Assembly: GCA_027049085.1 (NCBI GenBank)
Contig: JALTVH010000238.1
Span: 1-10,826 of the forward strand
Reading direction: 5' to 3'
Length of the DNA stretch: 10,826 nt
Origin: Aquificaceae bacterium
Lineage (GTDB): Bacteria; Aquificota; Aquificia; Aquificales; Aquificaceae
Every line of letters begins with the position of its first letter. Position 1 is the stretch's first letter. The position numbers were made by a program, and so were the translations under genes. The notes beneath the pieces are model-generated. The model saw nothing but the letters and a program-made list of their open reading frames with translations, ran no database searches and was not told where the DNA came from. This document shows positions 6,296-10,826 of this stretch, piece after piece.

Positions 6296-6743
6296 CAACG
6301 TGGGCTGGCTTGTATTCAGGTTCAATCTCTAAGGCTATCTCGGAGTGCTCAAGAGCCTCATCAAGACGGCCGAGCATCATGTAAGCTCTGGCAAGGTTAA
6401 TGTGGGGATAATGCCTCGGATCGTAGTTGGGGGCACTAATAGCCTTATAGAGCCAGGGGATCGCTTCCTCAAACTGCCCCTGCTCTATAAGGTAAGCGCC
6501 TATGTCGTTGTAAGGGTTGCCAAAGTCAGGATCAAGCTCTATTGCCTTCTTGCAGAGCTCTATGGCTTTCTCATAGTCCTTTTTCATGCTATAAGCCCAG
6601 CCCATATAGGTGTATGCAATAGCAGTTGGCTTGACATCTATGGACTGCTGATAGAGTTCAATAGCCCTGTCCAGCTCACCCATCATGTGGTAGTTATAGG
6701 CTTCCTCAAAAAGCCTCTGTGCCTCTTTTTCCGTGAACTCCAT
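6264..6743 (-). CDS. Tetratricopeptide repeat protein
   Basis: This 159-residue protein is made almost entirely of TPR helices: about 8-38, 41-72 (ending AIELDP), 75-106 and 113-142 (ending ALEIEP). The third-to-fourth junction has an insert, APNYDPRHY. Such proteins are protein-protein scaffolds; partners cannot be read from the sequence. There is no signal peptide or membrane segment, so it is probably cytoplasmic. The ATG at 6743 has only a weak AGG before it; TATTAT on the minus strand (6752-6757) ends eight bases upstream, so the mRNA may be leaderless. It is divergent from accA across 39 bases and convergent with gph, with a 32-base coding overlap. Confidence 0.88.
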   Translation of the reverse strand: MEFTEKEAQRLFEEAYNYHMMGELDRAIELYQQSIDVKPTAIAYTYMGWAYSMKKDYEKAIELCKKAIELDPDFGNPYNDIGAYLIEQGQFEEAIPWLYKAISAPNYDPRHYPHINLARAYMMLGRLDEALEHSEIALEIEPEYKPAHVVRHQILALLN

Positions 6744-6750
6744 ACCTATG

Positions 6751-6757
6751 TATAATA
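6751..6757. promoter_or_regulatory. Bidirectional -10 heptamer TATAATA between the TPR gene and accA
   Basis: Read on the plus strand 6751-6756 is TATAAT, placing an accA start near 6763 and a leader of about 20 nt that holds GAGGG (6768-6772). Read on the minus strand 6752-6757 is TATTAT, ending eight bases before the TPR ATG. The two -10 elements overlap almost completely, so polymerase could bind in only one direction at a time. Neither side has a good -35. Confidence 0.45.
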
Positions 6758-6782
6758 ACGGAACTACGAGGGATATCTTACA

Positions 6783-7733
6783 ATGTACCTTGAGTTTGAG
6801 AAAAAATTAGTACAGCTCTGGGAGAGGGTTGAGAACCTGACTGCCCTCTACAGGAGCGGTTCCAAAGAAGTTGAGAAAGAACTCAGGGAGCTTCAGAGGG
6901 AGTTCAGGGAAAGGTCAAGAAAGACCTACTCAAAGCTATCACCCTGGGACAGGATAAGGCTTGCCCGCCATCCCAAGCGTCCCCACACCTCAGACTACAT
7001 CAGGTATCTTTTAAAGGACTTCATTGAGATACACGGCGACAGGCGCTTTGGCGACGACAGGGCAATCATCGCAGGCTTTGGCTACTTCAGAGGAAAGCCT
7101 GTTGCAGTAATCGGTCATGAAAAAGGAAGGGGAACAAAGGAAAAGATAGAGCGAAACTTCGGAATGCCCCATCCAGAAGGCTACAGAAAGGCAACCAGGC
7201 TCATGAAACTTGCTGAGAAGTTCAGAATGCCCCTCTTCACTTTTATTGACACTCCAGGCGCCTATCCCGGTATAGGGGCGGAGGAGAGAGGTCAGTCAGA
7301 GGCGATTGCGGAGAGCATGTACACAATGGGTCACCTGAGAGTGCCCACCGTTGCAACGGTGATAGGTGAGGGAGGAAGCGGTGGAGCCCTTGCCCTTGGC
7401 GTGGCGGACCGGGTCCTTATCCTTGAGAACTCTTACTATTCAGTTATTTCTCCCGAGGGGTGCGCTGCGATCCTCTGGAAAGACCAGGACAGAGTAAAGG
7501 ATGCCGCAAAGGCGCTCAAGATAACAGCGGAGGACCTTGCAAACCTAAACGTTGTGGATGAGGTCATCAAAGAGCCTTATGGCGCCGCCCACTGGGACAG
7601 GAAAAGGACCGCCTACAGGGTGGGATACATCATCAGAAAGCACCTGAGGGAGCTGATAAAAAAGGATCCTGAAGAACTCATTGCAGGCAGGCTAAAGAAG
7701 TTCGGATCAATGGGGTTTTATGAAGTGGGCTGA
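6783..7733 (+). CDS. accA: Acetyl-CoA carboxylase carboxyltransferase subunit alpha
   Basis: AccA pairs with AccD in the carboxyltransferase that moves the carboxyl group from biotin to acetyl-CoA, giving malonyl-CoA for fatty acid synthesis. The 316 residues match the family length. A charged helical N-terminus (about 20-50) is followed by the crotonase-like core: LARHPKRPHTSDYI (60-73), IHGDRRFGDDRAI (83-95), GHEKGRGTKEK (111-121), DTPGAYPGIGAEERGQ (156-171), EGGSGGALALG (196-206) with the oxyanion glycines, and YYSVISPEGCAAILW (218-232). The ATG at 6783 is preceded by GAGGG with a 10-base gap. accD is not in the window. The gene lies alone between the TPR gene (divergent) and perR (convergent), and its last 16 bases overlap the perR tail. 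No visible defect. Confidence 0.97.
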   Translation: MYLEFEKKLVQLWERVENLTALYRSGSKEVEKELRELQREFRERSRKTYSKLSPWDRIRLARHPKRPHTSDYIRYLLKDFIEIHGDRRFGDDRAIIAGFGYFRGKPVAVIGHEKGRGTKEKIERNFGMPHPEGYRKATRLMKLAEKFRMPLFTFIDTPGAYPGIGAEERGQSEAIAESMYTMGHLRVPTVATVIGEGGSGGALALGVADRVLILENSYYSVISPEGCAAILWKDQDRVKDAAKALKITAEDLANLNVVDEVIKEPYGAAHWDRKRTAYRVGYIIRKHLRELIKKDPEELIAGRLKKFGSMGFYEVG

Positions 7734-8158
7734 GCCTTCTCTCTGCACTCAGGGCAAAGCCCGTAGATATTTACCGAGTACCCTTCGGTCCTGAAACCCT
7801 CAAGCTCACTTGGGATAGAGAGGTCTTCTTCCATATAGATATCCCTTATGGCACCGCATTTGACACATATCAGGTGGTGGTGCTCGTCAATGTTGGCGTC
7901 GTAGCGGGCTGAGCTTCCCCAGTAGCAGACCTTTTTGGCAAGACCCATCTGTTCAAGGGTCTCAACAGTTCTGTAAACGGTAGCAAGGGATACAAAGGGA
8001 TACCTTTTTTTGACCTCATCGTAAATTTCCTCAACGGTCGGGTGGTTGTAGGAGTTAAGAAGGATCTCATAAACAGCCACTCTCTGAGGGGTTATCTTGA
8101 GTCCTTCCTGCCTGCATCTATCGATAAAGTCCTGGAGCCTCTCTTCCCTGTCAACCAT
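7718..8158 (-). CDS. perR: Fur-family peroxide-sensing repressor, PerR type
   Basis: This 146-residue regulator has the Fur-family winged helix (ITPQRVAVYEILL, then FVSLATVYRTVETLEQMGL) followed by the dimerisation domain. The metal ligands line up with Bacillus subtilis PerR at a fixed +2 offset: His39, Asp87, His93, His95 and Asp106 for the regulatory site, where Asp at the last position is typical of PerR and Glu of Fur. Cys98, Cys101, Cys135 and Cys138 form the two CxxC pairs of the structural zinc site. PerR senses hydrogen peroxide by metal-catalysed oxidation of histidines and controls peroxide-defence genes. It lies 44 bases downstream of lysA on the same strand but has its own strong promoter. 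There is no Shine-Dalgarno sequence. PerR rather than Fur rests on the ligand comparison; no target genes are in the window. Confidence 0.88.
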   Translation of the reverse strand: MVDREERLQDFIDRCRQEGLKITPQRVAVYEILLNSYNHPTVEEIYDEVKKRYPFVSLATVYRTVETLEQMGLAKKVCYWGSSARYDANIDEHHHLICVKCGAIRDIYMEEDLSIPSELEGFRTEGYSVNIYGLCPECREKAQPTS

Positions 8159-8160
8159 TT

Positions 8161-8172
8161 TTATAAATATAA
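8161..8172. promoter_or_regulatory. Possible PerR/Fur-type operator over the perR -10
   Basis: TTATA-TT-TATAA (minus strand) is an inverted repeat overlapping the perR -10 and start region. It resembles, but does not fully match, the 7-1-7 PerR box TTATAATNATTATAA. Many PerR genes are autoregulated, so binding by its own product is plausible, but A/T-rich promoter DNA gives such repeats easily. Confidence 0.35.
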
Positions 8173-8193
8173 CGGATCCTTTTTACTTTTCAA
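8166..8193 (-). promoter_or_regulatory. Promoter of perR with start at or next to the ATG
   Basis: On the minus strand TTGAAA (8193-8188), a 16-base spacer and TATATT (8171-8166) form a good sigma-70 promoter. The -10 ends seven bases before the perR ATG, so the transcript would begin at the start codon or one to two bases before it. No ribosome binding site is present. Confidence 0.6.
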
Positions 8194-8202
8194 TAATCCT
8201 TT

Positions 8203-9456
8203 TCATCTGATATTGAGTATATAGTCGTAATCTTCCCTTTCCCTAATAAGCCTTGCACTCCCTTTCTCCACAAGGACCTCTGCAGGACGTGGTCTTACGT
8301 TATAGTGGGATGCCATGGAAAAGCCGTAAGCACCGGCAGAAAGCACAGCAAGGTAGTCACCCCTCTCAACCCACTCAATTCGTCTGTCCTTTGCCAGGAA
8401 ATCACCGGTCTCACAGATTGGACCCACCACATCTGCTATTATGTGTTCGCCGTCCCTCTTCTTAACAGGAACAATATGGTGGTAAGCGTCGTAAATTGAG
8501 GGGCGGACAAGATCGTTCATTCCCGCATCAACTATTACGAAGTGTTTTATCTCTTTGTCCTTGAGAAACTGAACCTGAGTCACCAGTATTCCCGCATTCC
8601 CAACCATCGACCTTCCCGGTTCAAGGATCAGCTTTGCGGAAACCCCCTCAAGGGCAGGCAGAACAGCCTCTGCAAGCTCTGAGGGTGATGGCTCCCTGTC
8701 CTCGGGCCTGTAGCGTATCCCGAGACCACCGCCAATGTCAATGTACCCGATCTCATAACCTTCATCAGTGAGTTCCTTCCATAGGACAGCAACTTTAGAG
8801 ACCGCTTCGCGGTAAGGGGAAACATCAAGTATCTGGGAACCTATGTGGCAGTGTATCCCCGCAACTTCAAGATTGGGAAGTTCCCTCGCAACCCTGTACT
8901 CTTCCTTTGCGGTCTCAAAGTCAATCCCGAACTTGCTTTTTTTCATTCCTGTGGATATGTAGGGATGGGTTTTGGGATCAACATCGGGGTTCACCCTTAT
9001 TGCGACCCTTGCTTTCCTGCCAAGCCTCCCTGCTATCTCATTGAGAACGTACAGCTCGTCGCTGGACTCTACGTTGAACATCAGTATCTCTTTTTCTACC
9101 GCAAGCTCAAGCTCTTTTTCGGTTTTACCCACCCCTGCGTAAACTATCTTTGAGGGATCAATTCCACCTCTCAGTGCACATATCAGCTCACCACCGGAAA
9201 CTATATCCGCTCCAGCACCCTCTTCTCCAGCAACCCTTATAACTTCAGGGTTGAAGTTCGCCTTTACCGCATAGCATATAAGGGCATCTTTAAAGGCTGA
9301 CCTGTACTCCCTAATCCTGTCCCTAACATAACTGGCACTGTAAATGTAAAGGGGAGTTCCGTATTCCTTTGCGAGATCCTCAATGCTAACACCCTCAATA
9401 TGCAGGACTCCGTCCTTGTAGCTCAGGTAAGAGTTAAAAATTTCAACCTTTTCCAT
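8203..9456 (-). CDS. lysA: Diaminopimelate decarboxylase
   Basis: LysA removes CO2 from meso-diaminopimelate to give lysine, the last step of the pathway that asd enters; it uses pyridoxal phosphate. The 417-residue protein shows the fold-III decarboxylase set: CYAVKAN with the PLP-binding Lys65, EGAGADIVSGGEL (79-91), the HCHIGSQ segment with His204 at 202-208, GGGLG (242-246) and EPGR (279-282) for phosphate binding, GPICETGD with active-site Cys348, and GAYGFSMASHYN with Tyr377. AGGAG (minus strand, 9469-9465) lies eight bases before the ATG at 9456. Between them is the perfect palindrome TTCATGAA (9457-9464). The gene is divergent from the PAP2 gene and is followed after 44 bases by perR. 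Confidence 0.97.
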   Translation of the reverse strand: MEKVEIFNSYLSYKDGVLHIEGVSIEDLAKEYGTPLYIYSASYVRDRIREYRSAFKDALICYAVKANFNPEVIRVAGEEGAGADIVSGGELICALRGGIDPSKIVYAGVGKTEKELELAVEKEILMFNVESSDELYVLNEIAGRLGRKARVAIRVNPDVDPKTHPYISTGMKKSKFGIDFETAKEEYRVARELPNLEVAGIHCHIGSQILDVSPYREAVSKVAVLWKELTDEGYEIGYIDIGGGLGIRYRPEDREPSPSELAEAVLPALEGVSAKLILEPGRSMVGNAGILVTQVQFLKDKEIKHFVIVDAGMNDLVRPSIYDAYHHIVPVKKRDGEHIIADVVGPICETGDFLAKDRRIEWVERGDYLAVLSAGAYGFSMASHYNVRPRPAEVLVEKGSARLIREREDYDYILNIR

Positions 9457-9467
9457 TTCATGAACTC

Positions 9468-9497
9468 CTGAAAAAACACAACAGGTTAAAGTATTTT
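9468..9497 (+). promoter_or_regulatory. Candidate promoter of the PAP2 gene
   Basis: CTGAAA (9468-9473, four of six matches), an 18-base spacer and TATTTT (9492-9497) form a moderate sigma-70 promoter in the lysA/PAP2 divergent gap. The -10 ends eight bases before the ATG at 9506. It overlaps the lysA ribosome binding site on the other strand. Confidence 0.35.
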
Positions 9498-9505
9498 AAT
9501 TGAAA

Positions 9506-10015
9506 ATGAAAAGGATACTTCCCCTTCTGCTTGCCTGCTCAGTAAGTCTGTCCGGAGAAAAGTCCGCCTTTGAGCTGTATGGAGACATATTCCAGTTCGT
9601 TATTCCTGCTTACGCCTTTGGCTTAACTCTATTTAAAAAAGACCGGGAAGGGACCAAAATGTTTCTCAAATCCTACAGCTATACCATGGCCTCAACATAC
9701 GCTATTAAATACGCTGTTAATGCAGAGAGGCCCAACGGGGGAGGTCAGTCCTTTCCATCGGGTCATGCATCCTCTGCCTTTGCGGGAGCGTGGTTTCTGC
9801 AGGCAAGGTACGGCTGGAAACAGGGCGTCCCTGCACTCATACTTGCAGGGCTCGTTGGATGGAGCAGGGTTGATGCAAAAGCCCACTGGCCCATAGACGT
9901 TTATGGATCGGTTCTCCTCTCAATGGGAATAACCTTTGCTGTTACTAAGCCCTACAGCGTCACCATCAAGAAAAAGGGGGATCTCTCTTTTCTTGTTATT
10001 GAGAGGAGGTGGTAA
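9506..10015 (+). CDS. PAP2-family phosphatase, exported or membrane-anchored
   Basis: The 169-residue protein carries the complete PAP2 (acid phosphatase/lipid phosphatase) signature: K68-x6-R75-P76, then P84-S85-G86-H87, then S120-R121-x5-H127-x3-D131. Such enzymes remove phosphate from lipid phosphates, undecaprenyl pyrophosphate, phosphatidylglycerol phosphate or lipid A; the substrate is not readable here. It begins with KR and a short hydrophobic stretch ending LLLAC (Cys11), a borderline lipobox; a signal cleaved around SLSG is the alternative. Hydrophobic segments near 29-43, 88-100, 108-118 and 133-146 suggest membrane association. After 147 comes a charged beta-like tail ending ERRW. 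An in-frame TTG at 9500 would add two residues; ATG is preferred. No Shine-Dalgarno sequence; yebC follows after 30 bases. Confidence 0.87.
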   Translation: MKRILPLLLACSVSLSGEKSAFELYGDIFQFVIPAYAFGLTLFKKDREGTKMFLKSYSYTMASTYAIKYAVNAERPNGGGQSFPSGHASSAFAGAWFLQARYGWKQGVPALILAGLVGWSRVDAKAHWPIDVYGSVLLSMGITFAVTKPYSVTIKKKGDLSFLVIERRW

Positions 10016-10035
10016 AGGGAAGTAAATTATTATCT

Positions 10036-10040
10036 GGAGG
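10036..10040 (+). promoter_or_regulatory. Strong ribosome binding site of yebC
   Basis: GGAGG, within CTGGAGGT, lies five bases before the ATG at 10046. It is one of the best Shine-Dalgarno sequences in the window and contrasts with the several genes here that have none. It fixes the yebC start. Confidence 0.85.
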
Positions 10041-10045
10041 TAAAA

Positions 10046-10798
10046 ATGGCAGGCCACAGTCACTGGGCTCAGATAAAGCACAAAAAGGCAAAGGTTGATG
10101 CCCAGAGAGGAAAACTCTTCAGCAAGCTGATAAGGGAAATTACTGTTGCGGCTCGGCTCGGTGACCCCAACCCCGAGTTCAATCCCCGCCTGAGAACAGC
10201 TATTGAGCAGGCAAAGAAAGCCAATATGCCCCTTGAAACCATAGAGAGAGCAATAAAGAAGGGAAGCGGTGAGCTTGGAGGGGAATCCTTTGAGGAGGTC
10301 CTTTACGAGGGCTACGGACCTGGCGGTGTTGCGATAATGGTACTGACCGCAACGGATAACAGGAACAGAACTTCTTCCGAGGTAAGGCACACCTTTTCAA
10401 AGCACGGCGGTAATCTTGGAACCGCAGGGTGCGTTTCCTACCTCTTTGAGAGGAAAGGCTCCATTGAGGTTCCCGCAGAGGGCATAAGCGAAGAGGAGAT
10501 CTTTGAAAAGGCAATTGAGGCAGGAGCGGAGGACCTCCAGACGGGGGAGGAGGTGCATATCATTTACACAAAGCCTGAGGACCTCTACGAGGTCAAGGAA
10601 AACCTTGAAAAGATGGGAATTACCGTAGAGAAGGCGCAGATAACCTGGACGCCCCTGTCAACGGTCACCGTTGAAGATCCCGACACTGCAAAGAAGGTAC
10701 TGAAGCTCATTGATGCCCTTGACGACCTTGAGGACGTCCAGCAGGTTATCTCCAACTTTGAGATACCCGACGAGGTAATGCACAAGGTTCAAACTTAA
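10046..10798 (+). CDS. yebC: YebC/PmpR (TACO1) family protein
   Basis: This 250-residue cytoplasmic protein opens with the family hallmark MAGHSHWAQIKHKKAKVDAQ, followed by KLFSKLIREITVAAR, GPGGVAIMV, TDNRNRTSSEVRHTFSKHGGNLG and the C-terminal LIDALDDLEDVQQVISNF; all three family domains are complete. Members have been described as transcription regulators (PmpR), as the mitochondrial translation activator TACO1, and as ribosome-associated factors helping difficult sequences such as polyproline. Which role applies here cannot be read from sequence. It sits 30 bases after the PAP2 gene with a strong GGAGG and may be read from the same transcript. Its stop TAA overlaps a following ATG (TAATG), pointing to a coupled next gene. 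Confidence 0.96.
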   Translation: MAGHSHWAQIKHKKAKVDAQRGKLFSKLIREITVAARLGDPNPEFNPRLRTAIEQAKKANMPLETIERAIKKGSGELGGESFEEVLYEGYGPGGVAIMVLTATDNRNRTSSEVRHTFSKHGGNLGTAGCVSYLFERKGSIEVPAEGISEEEIFEKAIEAGAEDLQTGEEVHIIYTKPEDLYEVKENLEKMGITVEKAQITWTPLSTVTVEDPDTAKKVLKLIDALDDLEDVQQVISNFEIPDEVMHKVQT

Positions 10799-10826
10799 TG
10801 CTACAATCATTCCTCATAACATTTGC
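10798..10826 (+). CDS. Start of a further gene, cut by the window end
   Basis: An ATG at 10798 overlaps the yebC stop by one base (TAATG), a common coupling arrangement. AAGGT (10784-10788) lies nine bases upstream as a possible ribosome binding site. Nine residues are visible (MLQSFLITF), hydrophobic, as in a signal or first membrane helix; the next codon begins GC. The family cannot be named. Confidence 0.4.

Noticed and set aside
6345..6755. Plus-strand open frame of 136 codons opposite the TPR gene
   Set aside because: The minus strand encodes four clean TPR units; this frame is its shadow.
8845..9153. Plus-strand open frame of 102 codons
   Set aside because: It is antisense to lysA, which has all its active-site motifs on the minus strand.
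10028..10033. TATTAT as a -10 for yebC
   Set aside because: Transcription would begin inside the GGAGG ribosome binding site that the gene clearly uses; read-through from the PAP2 gene or a promoter farther upstream is more likely.
9920..10390. Minus-strand open frame of 156 codons
   Set aside because: It spans the PAP2 end, the intergenic gap and the yebC start in antisense, and shows no family features.
10798..10826. Naming the last partial gene as an FTR1-type iron permease
   Set aside because: MLQSFLITF resembles that N-terminus, but the next codon starts with GC and so cannot be the expected Arg; nine residues are too few.
1..10826. CRISPR arrays, tRNA/rRNA genes, transposases, toxin-antitoxin or phage-defence modules
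   Set aside because: No spaced direct repeats, tRNA-like cloverleaf, transposase motif or defence-family motif was seen on either strand.

Overview
The window is a compact, gene-dense bacterial chromosome segment, probably from a thermophile of the Aquificota (Aquifex/Hydrogenobacter/Hydrogenivirga type). The basis is AGG/AGA- and ATA-rich codon use, very short intergenic gaps with overlapping gene ends, a futalosine-pathway menaquinone gene, a thioredoxin-fold lipoprotein and cysteine-rich exported proteins. The phylum is an inference from style and gene content; no marker gene here proves it.

Layout. Bases 2-667 are the 3' part of mqnC (menaquinone biosynthesis). Next come two lipoprotein genes of unknown function, 744-3092 (large, Ig-like/carboxypeptidase-regulatory-like domains, 18 mature cysteines) and 3202-4041 (small, Gly/Asn-rich beta repeats plus an Fn3-like end). 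Each is preceded at nearly the same distance by almost the same palindrome (TGTGAAAATTTCACA / TGTGAAAATTCACA). They form the only clearly accessory part of the window. A plus-strand group follows: asd (4094-5116), a CxxC thioredoxin-like lipoprotein (5145-5660) and a gph-type HAD phosphatase (5657-6295). A TPR protein on the minus strand (6264-6743) overlaps the gph tail and shares a divergent promoter region with accA (6783-7733). Minus-strand perR (7718-8158) overlaps the accA tail and lies downstream of lysA (8203-9456). A PAP2-family phosphatase (9506-10015) is divergent from lysA and is followed by yebC (10046-10798). A further gene seems to begin at the edge (TAATG overlap at 10798).

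How the genes relate. asd and lysA are two steps of the aspartate-to-DAP/lysine pathway, though not in one operon. accA starts fatty-acid synthesis, mqnC serves the respiratory quinone, perR is a peroxide sensor by its ligand set, and YebC acts in translation or transcription. There is no CRISPR array, tRNA, rRNA, IS element or recognisable defence system. No gap between genes exceeds about 110 bases.

Most worth a second look: the shared palindrome in front of the two lipoprotein genes; the repeated arrangement in which a -10-like hexamer sits only 7-9 nt upstream of the start codon with no Shine-Dalgarno sequence (asd, the thioredoxin lipoprotein, TPR, perR, PAP2), suggesting leaderless mRNAs; and the bidirectional TATAATA between the TPR gene and accA.
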